Source: SVFI01 sp045535935 | GTDB taxonomy: Bacteria; Bacillota; Clostridia; Lachnospirales; Lachnospiraceae | Reading direction: 5' to 3' | Assembly: GCA_045535935.1 (NCBI GenBank) | Contig: JAZSMO010000049.1 | Coordinates: forward strand, 1 to 64,000 | Length of the DNA stretch: 64,000 nucleotides | Shown: in pieces, positions 1 to 8,873 of the stretch | How positions within the stretch are numbered: the stretch's first letter is position 1 | Layout of the letters: each line of letters opens with the position of its first letter | The notes under the pieces: model-generated | The model's database searches: none | What the model saw: the letters and a program-made list of their open reading frames with translations, nothing else | Told to the model about the DNA's origin: nothing | Made by a program: the position numbers and the translations under genes

Positions 1-228
1 CAAGTTAAAATCGGCAGTCAGGTAAAGCAGATTGTATCCGGTATTAAGCAGCACTATTCAGCAGAAGAAATGGTAGGAAAGAAGGTAATGGTTCTTGTGA
101 ACTTAAAGCCGGCAAAGCTTGCGGGAGTGCTCAGTGAAGGAATGCTTCTTTGCGCAGAGGATGCAGAAGGAAACCTTGCGCTCATGACACCGGAAAAACC
201 GATGCCTGCAGGAGCGGAAATCTGTTAA
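1..228 (+). CDS. metG: Methionyl-tRNA synthetase C-terminal tRNA-binding domain (5' truncated by window edge)
   Basis: The frame is open from base 1 and stops at 226-228, giving the last 75 residues of a protein. The sequence resembles the EMAP-II/Trbp111-like OB fold appended to bacterial methionyl-tRNA synthetases: VKIGSQVKQIVSGI, then the VGKKVMVLVNLKPAKLAGVLS core, then a short end in PAGAEIC. This domain binds tRNA and promotes dimerisation of MetG. A free-standing tRNA-binding protein (CsaA or YtpR-like) cannot be excluded because the catalytic part is outside the window. A compact terminator hairpin follows directly. Confidence 0.85.
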   Translation, partial: QVKIGSQVKQIVSGIKQHYSAEEMVGKKVMVLVNLKPAKLAGVLSEGMLLCAEDAEGNLALMTPEKPMPAGAEIC

Positions 229-243
229 TACAAAAATACGGAG

Positions 244-263
244 AGGCCCTTACAGGGCCTTTT
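244..263 (+). terminator. Intrinsic terminator after metG
   Basis: A 7-bp stem AGGCCCT/AGGGCCT with a 3-nt loop is followed by a short T run. It lies between the metG stop and the hydrolase start, only 18 bases before the next ATG, so some readthrough into the hydrolase is likely. Confidence 0.6.
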
Positions 264-281
264 CCATCAAAGGGAAATAAA

Positions 282-1232
282 ATGAGAAAAGAAGAATTTA
301 CTTTTGATTCCAGAGACGGAAAGTCAAAGATTTATGCCTGCAGCTGGATTCCCGAAGAAGAGCCGCTCTGCATTTTGCAGATTGTTCACGGGATGAAAGA
401 CCGGATCGGAAGATACGATGCGTTTGCCACCTATCTTGCACAGAGAGGAATTTTAGTCGTGGGAGAGGATCATCTGGGACATGGAAAGACGGTGACGGAC
501 GGCGGAACCTACGGTTATTTCTGTGAAAATGACCCGGCGACAGTCATTGTGAGAGATGTCCATCGTCTCAAAAAACTCACAGAAGAAAAATATCCGACCA
601 CGCCGTATCTTATTTTCGGACATAGCATGGGTTCTTTTATCTTACGTAATTATCTGGCAAAATACGGAACCGGAATTGAAGGTGCGATTATCTGCGGTAC
701 GGGAACTCCGACAAAAGCGGAGCTTGTGTTCGGAAAATGTCTGGCGACCATAATCGGAAAAATAAAAGGAACGAAATATGTGAGCAGGCTGCTGGATGAC
801 ATTTCCACAAAGTCATATATGAGCGGGATTGAAAATGCCCGGTCCGAATATGACTGGCTCACAACGGAGGAAGACGAGGCAGAAAAATATGCAGAGGATC
901 TGCTTTGCAGCGGTTTTGAATTTACCGTCAACGGTTATCATACGCTTTACGAGCTGGCTTACCGCATGCAGAAAAAAGAGAATCTGGACAAAATACCGAA
1001 AAAACTCCCGATTTTGATCGTATCCGGTACAGAGGATCCGGTCGGCAGTAAGGGTCTTGCACCGAAGCAGTTATATGATACTTACCTGAATTTGGATTTT
1101 ACAAAGGTAACAATGAAATTATATAATGGAGCACGACATGAAATACTTTTCGAAAAAATAAAAGAAACCGTGCAGGAAGATCTTTACAGTTGGATCGAGA
1201 TGGTTGCAATGGAGAGTCAGGGAGGTAAATGA
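282..1232 (+). CDS. Alpha/beta hydrolase, monoacylglycerol lipase / lysophospholipase type
   Basis: A 316-residue serine hydrolase of the alpha/beta fold. The nucleophile elbow GHSMG places the catalytic Ser near residue 115; an Asp in SGTEDPVG and a His in GARHEIL complete the triad. An oxyanion-type HG is present in IVHGMKDR and a GEDHLGHG segment is typical of the MGLL-like lipase family. It has no signal peptide, so it probably acts in the cytoplasm on lysophospholipids or monoacylglycerols. The frame opens further upstream at 150, but that part overlaps metG; the ATG at 282 gives the usual family N-terminus. The DUF1002 gene starts 1 base after its stop. Confidence 0.85.
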   Translation: MRKEEFTFDSRDGKSKIYACSWIPEEEPLCILQIVHGMKDRIGRYDAFATYLAQRGILVVGEDHLGHGKTVTDGGTYGYFCENDPATVIVRDVHRLKKLTEEKYPTTPYLIFGHSMGSFILRNYLAKYGTGIEGAIICGTGTPTKAELVFGKCLATIIGKIKGTKYVSRLLDDISTKSYMSGIENARSEYDWLTTEEDEAEKYAEDLLCSGFEFTVNGYHTLYELAYRMQKKENLDKIPKKLPILIVSGTEDPVGSKGLAPKQLYDTYLNLDFTKVTMKLYNGARHEILFEKIKETVQEDLYSWIEMVAMESQGGK

Positions 1233-1233
1233 T

Positions 1234-2238
1234 ATGAAAAAGATATTGGTTTATGTATTGGCTATTGCCATGATGTTTGTAACGCCGGTCATGTTGACAG
1301 AGGCGAAAGCTACGGAGACAGATGAAACAAAGGAAGCTACGGTAGATGTGATTGATCCGGAGAAGGTGGTAAATATCGACGCATCTACACCAATCCTTGC
1401 GCTCGGCGCAGATCTTTCGCCGGAGCAGAGAGCAACCGTTTTTTCCCTTATGGAAATTACGGAGGAGGATATCGCAGGCTATAAGGTGATCACCATCACA
1501 AACGAGATGGAGCATCAGTATCTGGGATCTTACATGGATGCATCCGTCATCGGAACGAAGTCTTTGTCCAGCGTGCTGATCACACCGAAGGAAAGTGGAC
1601 ACGGAGTGCTTGTGACGACAAAAAATATCAACTATTGTACAACCGGAATGTACCGCAATGCCCTGCTTACCGCAGGTGTGTCCGATGCGGAAATATTAGT
1701 TGCGGCGCCGACATCTATTTCGGGAACCGCAGCGCTGATCGGTGCCATCAAGGGCTATGAAGCAATGTCAGGGACCGAAGTGACGGAAACAACACTCGAT
1801 ACCGCCATGGATGAGCTGATTACAACCGGAGAGATCGCCGATGAAGTGGCACAGATGACCGGCGGTGACAGCGAGCAAATAGAAGAATTGATTGCCTTTG
1901 TAAAAGCCAAAGTGGCAGCAGGCGGGCTGGATACGGAGGAAGATATCCGCGCAGTCATTACAGAAGGAGAAGAAAAATTCGGTGTTAAACTTCCGGAAGA
2001 GCAGGTGCAGCAGATTGTGGACATTATGATGAAAATCAATGAACTGGGTCTGGATCCGCAGATGCTCATCGAGCAGGCGGAAGATCTTTACAGTCGGTTC
2101 GGAACAGATTTTTTAAACAACTTAGGTAATCTGGATGCTGATGCGATCAAAGAAGAGGTTGGAAAGAGCGTGGTCAGCGGATTTTTTACTCAGATTGTAG
2201 ATTCCATTAAAGAATTTTTTGCGGGACTGTTCTCGTAG
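1234..2238 (+). CDS. DUF1002 family secreted protein
   Basis: A 334-residue protein with an N-terminal signal peptide (KKILVYVLAIAMMFVTPVML then AKA). The conserved block around MDASVIGTKSLSSVLI and CTTGMYRNALLTAGV identifies DUF1002, a family common in Firmicutes (B. subtilis YpuA relatives) with no established biochemical role. The C-terminal third is acidic and helical. The start at 1234 follows GGAGG by a good distance; an in-frame ATG at 1204 would overlap the hydrolase. It sits one base after the hydrolase stop and is probably cotranscribed with it. Confidence 0.85.
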   Translation: MKKILVYVLAIAMMFVTPVMLTEAKATETDETKEATVDVIDPEKVVNIDASTPILALGADLSPEQRATVFSLMEITEEDIAGYKVITITNEMEHQYLGSYMDASVIGTKSLSSVLITPKESGHGVLVTTKNINYCTTGMYRNALLTAGVSDAEILVAAPTSISGTAALIGAIKGYEAMSGTEVTETTLDTAMDELITTGEIADEVAQMTGGDSEQIEELIAFVKAKVAAGGLDTEEDIRAVITEGEEKFGVKLPEEQVQQIVDIMMKINELGLDPQMLIEQAEDLYSRFGTDFLNNLGNLDADAIKEEVGKSVVSGFFTQIVDSIKEFFAGLFS

Positions 2239-2306
2239 AGTTTCATATAATTAACAGTTTTGTTCAAAATAAATTTGAAATACAAATTCCTTAAAAGGAG
2301 CAACCC

Positions 2307-3170
2307 ATGAAAGTCAGATGCGTTGATTGTAAAAAAAGATTTGATTATGAATTATACAGCGGCGTTTGTCCGAAGTGCGGAAATTATATGCGCCCGCCCG
2401 AGATGGAAACGTCGCAAAATGCGAATTGTGATGTAGAAGGAAGTCACATACATACAGAAAGTGCACAGGAAGGATACACGGCCGCTTATACGGAGCCGGA
2501 ACAAAAGCCCTACAGAGAACCGGATATTTCTTCCGTGCAGGTGGAGAAGCCAAAGAAAAAGAAATCCAATCCGGTGCTTACTATGGTGCTTGTTATGGCA
2601 ATTTTTCTCGTGGGAGCAGGAACAGCGATTTTCCTTTTTATATCTCAAAATCAAGTGCATAAAGAGATGACTGTACAAGAGGGTCTTCCGATTGTGACAT
2701 TGTCCCAATCGGAACCAATCGAGTATAGGAGCGACAGTAATCTGTATGAAATCACCATCGATTCTGTTACGGTGGATGATGATCCGGAGTTTAATCTTCC
2801 GGACCAGTATGAAGCAATCGTAGTTTCTTACAGCATTGAGCGCACATTCCTCGGCGGGGAAGGAATCGATTATGATTCTTTTTATGAGATTCGCATGACG
2901 CCTTATTTGGAAACGGTCAGCGGTTATTATTTGAGACCGGTCAGTGAATACAGTATACGGAAAGTGAAGGAAATCGAAGACTATAAACAGGCCGACGAGA
3001 TGGGCCTGAGCGAGAAATTTGAACACAAACAGGGAATTTTGTATTACTTTGTAAAAAAAGATGATATCAAAGGCTTACATATTACAAGTGTGGACTATGA
3101 CAGAGAAAACTATCAGTCCGGCGCACTTCGTGAGATTGTCCGTATGGAAGGATTGGAGGTGACGAGATAA
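2307..3170 (+). CDS. Zinc-ribbon membrane protein of unknown function
   Basis: A 287-residue protein. The N-terminus has a CxxC-x12-CxxC zinc ribbon (Cys 5, 8, 21 and 24), then a charged linker, one membrane helix near residues 93-112 and an extracytoplasmic domain of about 170 residues. I do not recognise the outer domain. AAAAGGAG precedes the ATG. The stop overlaps the next ATG by one base (TAATG), so it is translationally coupled to the following membrane protein, and the two probably act together at the membrane. Confidence 0.8.
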   Translation: MKVRCVDCKKRFDYELYSGVCPKCGNYMRPPEMETSQNANCDVEGSHIHTESAQEGYTAAYTEPEQKPYREPDISSVQVEKPKKKKSNPVLTMVLVMAIFLVGAGTAIFLFISQNQVHKEMTVQEGLPIVTLSQSEPIEYRSDSNLYEITIDSVTVDDDPEFNLPDQYEAIVVSYSIERTFLGGEGIDYDSFYEIRMTPYLETVSGYYLRPVSEYSIRKVKEIEDYKQADEMGLSEKFEHKQGILYYFVKKDDIKGLHITSVDYDRENYQSGALREIVRMEGLEVTR

Positions 3171-3715
3171 TGCATGGACTCAGCACAATTGTTTCATTGA
3201 TTATTAAGTTGCTTTCCAAGTTGTTTCGGACGTTTGGAATCAACAGTATATTGCTTCTTGTCCTGATTTTGGAAGTTTTTATCTGCTTCGGATATGCATC
3301 GGAAACAAAAGATGAGGACCCGAAAAGAAAAGAATATGAGTTTACCGGAATAGAAATTGAAGAGGTAGATTATGACGATCCGATATTCAAAGAAATGGAT
3401 ATCCTTGCAAGTGAATATGATCACTATTATCTCATTGACCTTGGTATAAAAAATAATTATTCGGAAGCACTTTCCTATTTGACAATCGATGCAGAAAATG
3501 AGGAGGGAGCGGATATGAATTGTTACCGGATCAGATACTATGGGGATAATATGAGTGATTATCCGATACAAAATTATATTCCGGAGGGGACAGAAGGAAC
3601 CTTTACTTATCTGCTCACAGTGGGAAGTTATCAGTATGATGAAACAAGCGAAGTAAAATTTTATGAATTCAGCGGAGATAAGGACCGGTTTATTTCTGCA
3701 GTGATTCCGAAATAA
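3170..3715 (+). CDS. Hypothetical membrane-anchored protein
   Basis: A 181-residue protein with an N-terminal membrane anchor (two short hydrophobic stretches between residues 5 and 43) followed by an acidic outer domain of about 135 residues. No recognised family. It is coupled to the preceding zinc-ribbon protein by a one-base overlap; both outer domains contain a similar FTxIEIEEVDYDDP / ITIDSVTVDDDPEF-type strand, suggesting related folds. This is inference from appearance only. Confidence 0.75.
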   Translation: MHGLSTIVSLIIKLLSKLFRTFGINSILLLVLILEVFICFGYASETKDEDPKRKEYEFTGIEIEEVDYDDPIFKEMDILASEYDHYYLIDLGIKNNYSEALSYLTIDAENEEGADMNCYRIRYYGDNMSDYPIQNYIPEGTEGTFTYLLTVGSYQYDETSEVKFYEFSGDKDRFISAVIPK

Positions 3716-3734
3716 TGCGCAGAGAGGCAGAAAA

Positions 3735-4202
3735 ATGACGGAATTTGACATACGATATCTGAAAGCGGAAGAATGGGATACGGCCATGGCACTTGCCTGG
3801 AAAATATTTTTGCGCTTTGAAGCAGGAGAATACACGGAGGAAGGAATCCGCAGTTTTTTGGATCTGATCTCTGACCAGCGCCTGAAAAAACTGTTTCTTA
3901 TGGGAGAATATCCCGTGTATGCAGCCTTTGCCGGGGATGAAATGGTCGGGATGATTTCCCTTCGGAGCGTAAACCATATTTCTCTGTTGTTTGTGTCGGA
4001 CGAGTATCACCGACAGGGAATCGGAAAAAAGCTGATCGGGGCCATGAAAGAGCATGTAAAGTGCGAGGGGCGAAGGAGTACGATTACAGTTAACGCAGCG
4101 CCTTTTGCTGTGGAATTTTATCATGCGGTAGGGTTTCGGGATACAGACAAGCTGACGGAGCAGAATGGTATTATATTCACGCCGATGGAAAGCAAAATAT
4201 AA
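3735..4202 (+). CDS. GNAT family N-acetyltransferase
   Basis: A 155-residue protein with the GNAT acetyl-CoA binding motif A, LFVSDEYHRQGIGKKLI, and a C-terminal VEFYHAVGFRDTD segment typical of the fold. The acceptor substrate cannot be told from sequence. It begins 19 bases after the preceding membrane gene and may be the last gene of that run. After it come about 160 AT-rich bases before msmK. Confidence 0.85.
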   Translation: MTEFDIRYLKAEEWDTAMALAWKIFLRFEAGEYTEEGIRSFLDLISDQRLKKLFLMGEYPVYAAFAGDEMVGMISLRSVNHISLLFVSDEYHRQGIGKKLIGAMKEHVKCEGRRSTITVNAAPFAVEFYHAVGFRDTDKLTEQNGIIFTPMESKI

Positions 4203-4365
4203 AGGGAATTTATACAAATTTTATAAGTTTTCACAAATGATTAGGCAACATGTATAAGAATATTTAAAATATTTGTGTACTTGTGGCATAGGAAAAAAAC
4301 GAGCTTTCATATATACTAGTTCATAGATGGCGGTCTCGCCAAACATAATTTAGGAGGAAGATTTA

Positions 4366-5478
4366 ATGGCTAACTTATCATTAAAAAACGTATGTAAAGT
4401 ATATCCTAACGGATTTGAAGCAGTTAAAGATTTCAATCTTGAAATTGCTGACCAGGAATTTATCATCTTCGTAGGACCTTCAGGTTGTGGTAAATCTACT
4501 ACACTTCGTATGATCGCAGGTCTTGAAGATATTTCTTCCGGTGAACTTAGAATCGTAGAGAAATTAGTAAACGATGTGGAACCAAAAGACAGAGATATCG
4601 CGATGGTATTCCAGAGCTACGCTCTTTATCCACACATGACAGTATATGACAACATGGCTTTCGGTCTTAAATTAAGAAAAGTTCCGAAAGAAGAAATCGA
4701 CAAAATGGTTAAAGAGGCAGCTAAGATCCTTGACTTAACTCCACTTCTTGACCGTAAACCGAGAGCTTTATCCGGTGGTCAGAGACAGCGTGTAGCTATG
4801 GGGCGTGCTATCGTTCGTAATCCTAAAGTATTCCTTATGGATGAGCCTTTATCAAACCTTGATGCAAAACTTCGTGTACAGATGCGTATCGAGATCGCTA
4901 AATTACATCAGAGATTAGGTACAACTATCATCTACGTTACACATGACCAGACAGAGGCTATGACTCTTGGTACAAGAATCGTAGTTATGAAAGACGGTAT
5001 CATCCAGCAGGTAGATACACCACAGAACTTATACGAAAAGCCATCTAACCTTTTCGTAGCAGGATTCATGGGATCTCCGCAGATGAACTTCTTAGATGCA
5101 GTTGTAGAAGTTGTTGATGACACAGCAGTATTAAAAGTAGCTGGTCACTTCATTCCACTCCCACCTGCAAAATCTAAAAAGTTAATCGAAGGTGGTTACA
5201 ACGGAAAGACAGTTACATTCGGTATTCGTCCGGAAGATGTATATGATTCAGAAATGATGGTTGAAGCATCTCCACAGAGCACATTCGAAGCAACTGTTAA
5301 AGTTTACGAGTTACTTGGTGCAGAAGTATTCTTATACTTCGATCTTGATGACTTCCAGATGACAGCAAGAGTTGATCCTCGTACAACAGCTAGACCTGGT
5401 GATGTTGTTAAATTCGCTATTGATGTTGAAAAGATTCATATCTTTGATAAAGAAACAGAATTAGTAATTACAAACTAG
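4366..5478 (+). CDS. msmK: Sugar ABC transporter ATP-binding protein, MsmK/UgpC (MalK-like)
   Basis: A 370-residue ABC ATPase with Walker A GPSGCGKST, Q-loop FQSYALYPHMTVYDN, signature LSGGQRQRVAMGRA, Walker B VFLMDEPLSNLD, switch His in THDQTEAMTLG, and a C-terminal TOBE/OB regulatory domain ending near FDKETELVIT. Members of this family energise carbohydrate importers. No permease or binding protein is adjacent, so this looks like the shared ATPase that serves several sugar ABC systems, as known for MsmK in streptococci and MsmX in Bacillus. Codon use is strongly biased (many TTA, AGA, GCT), which fits high expression. Start follows AGGAGG. Confidence 0.93.
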   Translation: MANLSLKNVCKVYPNGFEAVKDFNLEIADQEFIIFVGPSGCGKSTTLRMIAGLEDISSGELRIVEKLVNDVEPKDRDIAMVFQSYALYPHMTVYDNMAFGLKLRKVPKEEIDKMVKEAAKILDLTPLLDRKPRALSGGQRQRVAMGRAIVRNPKVFLMDEPLSNLDAKLRVQMRIEIAKLHQRLGTTIIYVTHDQTEAMTLGTRIVVMKDGIIQQVDTPQNLYEKPSNLFVAGFMGSPQMNFLDAVVEVVDDTAVLKVAGHFIPLPPAKSKKLIEGGYNGKTVTFGIRPEDVYDSEMMVEASPQSTFEATVKVYELLGAEVFLYFDLDDFQMTARVDPRTTARPGDVVKFAIDVEKIHIFDKETELVITN

Positions 5479-5491
5479 TCTAAGATTAGTT

Positions 5492-5522
5492 GGGGAGATA
5501 CCTTGCAGTATCTCCCCTTTTT
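5492..5522 (+). terminator. Intrinsic terminator after msmK
   Basis: A 9-bp stem GGGGAGATA/TATCTCCCC with an 8-nt loop is followed by a T run. It isolates the highly expressed ATPase gene from the regulator downstream. Confidence 0.9.
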
Positions 5523-5560
5523 AGTGGAAACATAATTTATATATAAAAGAGGTAGGCAAA

Positions 5561-6646
5561 TTGGTAACTACACAGGTAATACAACAGTGTCTTGATGAAA
5601 TGAAAAGCATTACGAAGGTCGATTTGACCGTAGTGGATGTAGAAGGTGTTTTGGTGGCGAAAAACTCAGACCGTTTTGATGTTTCGTCTGAGCTGATTAC
5701 GGAATTTGCGGCTTCGCCGGCCGGAAGTCAGGTTTTGGGCGGCTGTCAATATCTTAAAATCTATGACGACGGAGATCCGGCGTATGTGCTTATCTGCGGT
5801 GATTCAAGTGAAGAGTATATGATCGGAAAGGTTGCTGTTGCAAACATTCAGAATCTGATCGTAGCTTACAAGGAACGGTTTGACCGCAATAATTTTTTCC
5901 AGAATTTAATATTGGATAATCTGCTTTTGGTCGATATATTTAATCGTGCCAAAAAGCTGCATATAGAGATAGAAAAACCGAGAGTAGTCATGTTGCTTGA
6001 AATTCCATCCGGTAAGGAAACCTATGCTATGGAATATTTAAAGGGGATGTATTCTCCGCATTCCGGCGATTATGTTACAGCGGTGGATGAAAAAAATATT
6101 ATTGTAATCAAGCAGATGGAAAGTTCGGATGATTATACGGCAATAGAAGAAGTTGCAAACATGACGATTTCTATCATGAATACGGAGGCGATGATCAATG
6201 CCAGACTTGCTTACGGTACAATCGTTTCTGAACTGAAAGAAGTTTCCAAAAGTTACAAAGAGGCCAAAATGGCTCTCGATGTAGGAAAAATCTTCTATGC
6301 GCAGAAGGATGTGGTAGCGTACAGTACACTCGGAATCGGTCGTCTGATCTATCAGCTTCCGGTCAATCTGTGCGAGATGTTCATCGAGGAGATTTTCGGA
6401 GAAAACATTCCGGAAGAGCTTGATGAAGAAACGCTTACAACGGTATATACCTTCCTCGACAATAATCTGAATGTGTCAGAGACGGCGCGTCAGCTTTATG
6501 TACACAGAAATACACTCCTGTACCGCCTGGAAAAATTAGAGAAATTTACAGGATTGGACATTAGAGTATTCGATGATGCACTGACACTCAAGATAGCGCT
6601 TATGGTCGTCAACTACATGCGTTATCTGAGAAAATACGAAACCTAA
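5561..6646 (+). CDS. PucR/CdaR family transcriptional regulator (TTG start)
   Basis: A 361-residue protein whose C-terminus is the PucR-type helix-turn-helix: LDNNLNVSETARQLYVHRNT followed by LLYRLEKLEKFTGLDIR. The middle resembles the GGDEF-like CdaR domain; the N-terminal 120 residues look like a small-molecule sensing domain of the sugar-diacid recognition type. It starts at a TTG 6 nt after GAGGTAG. Its position directly after msmK suggests that it regulates carbohydrate uptake, but the ligand is unknown. Confidence 0.8.
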   Translation: MVTTQVIQQCLDEMKSITKVDLTVVDVEGVLVAKNSDRFDVSSELITEFAASPAGSQVLGGCQYLKIYDDGDPAYVLICGDSSEEYMIGKVAVANIQNLIVAYKERFDRNNFFQNLILDNLLLVDIFNRAKKLHIEIEKPRVVMLLEIPSGKETYAMEYLKGMYSPHSGDYVTAVDEKNIIVIKQMESSDDYTAIEEVANMTISIMNTEAMINARLAYGTIVSELKEVSKSYKEAKMALDVGKIFYAQKDVVAYSTLGIGRLIYQLPVNLCEMFIEEIFGENIPEELDEETLTTVYTFLDNNLNVSETARQLYVHRNTLLYRLEKLEKFTGLDIRVFDDALTLKIALMVVNYMRYLRKYET

Positions 6647-6663
6647 AATAAAAGAATAGTAAG

Positions 6664-6725
6664 TCCCGGCTTCTCATATATATGTACGGATGCAATATTC
6701 GTATAAGAAAGGAGCCGGGATTTTT
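6664..6725 (+). promoter_or_regulatory. Long-loop hairpin with T run overlapping the next ribosome binding site
   Basis: TCCCGGCT (6664-6671) pairs with AGCCGGGA (6713-6720) and is followed directly by TTTTT. The 41-nt loop contains most of the leader and the AAGGAG at 6709-6714 partly lies in the 3' arm. It could terminate transcription after the PucR gene, or mask the ribosome binding site of the next gene. Confidence 0.45.
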
Positions 6726-7458
6726 GTATAAACAGGAAAAAAAGTATGTTGTTTTAGCAAAAGACGGAAGAAAAATAGCAGATGCAGGACTTTTAAAAAT
6801 CAGTCAGACAGAGGAAAAAATCCGCATGGAGTATTTTTTAAATGAACTTCCACTGCAGTACGGAACGCAGATGGAGTGTGTCATTAAGTATCGCCAGCAG
6901 GGTGAGGTAGTGTCTACAAAAAGCTGGAAAGATACATTGAAACGGACGGATTCGAGATATTTATTTTCTATGAAAACAACGAAACCGATTGAGGAGTTGG
7001 TGGACTGTCGACTGGTTTTTACGGGAAATATGATGATAGTGTCCGATGAAAAGGCGACAGTTGCAGAAGTGGCTTCGGCGGGTTTAAAGAAAGAAGAACC
7101 GGTCAAAAAGGAAGAAACAAAAAAAGAGCGCACCATTCGTTACATACGTGATTTGGATTATTTGAAGCAGGGAAATAGAAAAATGCAGGAATTGTATTAT
7201 AACAGCTTTCTTCTTCATGGATTTTACCAGCATCGATATTTGATTTTGGGGAAGGATTTTATCGGCGTCCCGGACCATTTCTATGAACGGGAGGCGGTTG
7301 CGGCCAAGATGATGGGATTTCCGTATTTCATGGAGGCAGAGCATGTGGAAAATTGCAGTTTGGATGGAGAAATGAGAAACGAAGCTCCGCAGATGGGAAG
7401 CTTCGGATATTATTTGATGAAGCTTAATCCAGACCGCGGAGTGCAACATTCGGAATAA
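6724..7458 (+). CDS. Hypothetical protein, probable TTG start
   Basis: About 244 residues if started at the TTG at 6724, which lies 9 nt after AAGGAG. An ATG at 6682 would add 14 residues but has no good ribosome binding site and would sit inside the hairpin loop. The N-terminal part (about 100 residues) is beta-rich; a charged linker (KKEEPVKKEETKKERT) leads to a C-terminal domain with HGFYQHRYLILGKDFIGVPDHFYEREAVAAKMMGF-like features. I believe this matches a Lachnospiraceae family of unknown function but cannot name it with confidence. The last 35 bases overlap the convergent radical SAM gene. Confidence 0.65.
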   Translation: MYKQEKKYVVLAKDGRKIADAGLLKISQTEEKIRMEYFLNELPLQYGTQMECVIKYRQQGEVVSTKSWKDTLKRTDSRYLFSMKTTKPIEELVDCRLVFTGNMMIVSDEKATVAEVASAGLKKEEPVKKEETKKERTIRYIRDLDYLKQGNRKMQELYYNSFLLHGFYQHRYLILGKDFIGVPDHFYEREAVAAKMMGFPYFMEAEHVENCSLDGEMRNEAPQMGSFGYYLMKLNPDRGVQHSE

Positions 7459-8164
7459 GTGGGCGAAGAAGGTTAGCAAACGCTTCCATTTCTTCCTTTT
7501 TATAAGCATGATAGCCAGGACAAAGCACATTTTCGCTGTCCCGGTAGGCTTGCAAAAAATAGTGTTTGGCACCGGCGATCCAATCACCGATTTCCCGAAA
7601 GGAGGCTTCATCGTGAAGTTCCTTGACGACAGTCGTGCGGAATTCGTAGGTGAGACGGGAAGGATCTGTCTCGTGCATGAGGAAATGAACACTCTCCTTC
7701 ACATTTTTAATAAAATTTTGTCCGGAAGCAGTAAAAATAGAGTTTTCCATTTCAGAAAGTCCTGCCACACGGGCATAATCGGAAAGTCCTGTCTTGATGT
7801 CCATGGCTACATAGTCGATTAACCCGGTTTCATACAGATGTCGGAGCATCTGGGGGTTAGTTCCGTTGGTATCTAGTTTGACAAGAAATCCAAGGTCCTT
7901 GATTTTTTTTACAAAATCCGGCAATTCCTTATAAATGGTAGGTTCGCCGCCGCTTATGCAAACACCGGTAAGCATGGAGGAACGTTTTTGCAGATGATCA
8001 AGGATCTCCTGCTCTGTGTAGGCGGCAAAATCAGCCGGATGGAGTAAAAGATCTTTGTTTTGACAGAACGGACAACGGAAATTACAGCCGCCGAGAAAAA
8101 CGGAAGCCGCCACATGTTCCGGATAATCCAATAAAGTTGTCTTGTTAAAACCACAGATCAGCAT
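7424..8164 (-). CDS. nrdG: Radical SAM protein, anaerobic ribonucleotide reductase activase type
   Basis: A 246-residue protein with the radical SAM CxxxCxxC motif in GGCNFRCPFCQNKDLL, the GGEPT motif, and LDTNGTNP. The overall form fits the NrdG-like activating enzymes that generate the glycyl radical of anaerobic ribonucleoside-triphosphate reductase using a 4Fe-4S cluster and S-adenosylmethionine. The start at 8164 follows AAGGAGG; an upstream Met at 8212 lacks a ribosome binding site. No reductase gene (nrdD) is adjacent, so a different glycyl radical partner is possible. Confidence 0.85.
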   Translation of the reverse strand: MLICGFNKTTLLDYPEHVAASVFLGGCNFRCPFCQNKDLLLHPADFAAYTEQEILDHLQKRSSMLTGVCISGGEPTIYKELPDFVKKIKDLGFLVKLDTNGTNPQMLRHLYETGLIDYVAMDIKTGLSDYARVAGLSEMENSIFTASGQNFIKNVKESVHFLMHETDPSRLTYEFRTTVVKELHDEASFREIGDWIAGAKHYFLQAYRDSENVLCPGYHAYKKEEMEAFANLLRPLIPNVALRGLD

Positions 8165-8220
8165 AAATGTTACCTCCTTTTTTATCTTAAAGCAAAGAAG
8201 CATGCGTTGCAAGTGTGAGG

Positions 8221-8249
8221 TTGAAGCCAGGGCGCTGATTTGCTATACT
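8221..8249 (+). promoter_or_regulatory. Sigma-A type promoter for tadA
   Basis: TTGAAG, 17-bp spacer, TATACT with an extended TG motif. It is placed 27 bases upstream of the tadA ATG. Confidence 0.6.
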
Positions 8250-8275
8250 GAAAAGCAGAAAAGGCAGGTAAGCTT

Positions 8276-8851
8276 ATGAATGTAGTAACGGAAAAGACGC
8301 TCAAAAAACGTGAAAACCGCTTGCGGGCAAAGGAAGAAAAACGCCTTCGCCTGGAGGAAGAAGCCAAAATAGCGGCGCAGGAACAGAAAAAAGAAGATGA
8401 AAAATACATGAGACAAGCTTTGAAGCTGGCAAAGAAAGCAGCGGAGCTTGATGAAGTACCGATCGGATGCGTGATTGTGCATGAGGGAAAAGTGATTGCG
8501 CGCGGATACAACCGTCGCAATACGGATAAGAGTACTTTGGCGCATGCGGAAATAGCAGCGATCCGCAAGGCAAGCCGGAAACTTTCCGACTGGAGATTGG
8601 AAGATTGCACGCTGTATGTGACACTGGAGCCGTGTCAGATGTGTGCGGGGGCTATTGTACAGGCGCGGGTTTCGCGGGTCGTGATCGGAGCGATGAATCC
8701 GAAGGCGGGTTGTGCAGGTTCTGTTCTTAATCTGTTGGAGATGAAGGAGTTTAACCATCGGGCAGATGTGACACGGGGAATTTTGGAAGAAGATTGCTCG
8801 CAGGTTTTGAAAGAGTTTTTCGATGGTTTGCGAAAGAGAGTAAGGGTATAG
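8276..8851 (+). CDS. tadA: tRNA-specific adenosine deaminase with basic N-terminal extension
   Basis: A 191-residue zinc deaminase. The HAE motif is in LAHAEIAAI and the zinc-binding PCxxC in LEPCQMCAGAI. TadA converts A34 to inosine in tRNA-Arg(ACG). A usual TadA would start near the Met of YMRQALKLAKKAAE (base 8408); here 44 extra residues, almost all Lys, Arg, Glu and Ala, form a likely coiled coil or RNA-contacting tail. The longer start is supported by the promoter position, though its ribosome binding site is poor. A related cytosine or guanine deaminase is less likely given the motifs. Confidence 0.85.
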   Translation: MNVVTEKTLKKRENRLRAKEEKRLRLEEEAKIAAQEQKKEDEKYMRQALKLAKKAAELDEVPIGCVIVHEGKVIARGYNRRNTDKSTLAHAEIAAIRKASRKLSDWRLEDCTLYVTLEPCQMCAGAIVQARVSRVVIGAMNPKAGCAGSVLNLLEMKEFNHRADVTRGILEEDCSQVLKEFFDGLRKRVRV

Positions 8852-8873
8852 ATGTTTTGAGGGAGAAATGCAA

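Noticed and set aside
8182..8758. Long minus-strand open frames across tadA
   Set aside because: They are antisense shadows of a gene with clear deaminase motifs, and their products have no recognisable features.
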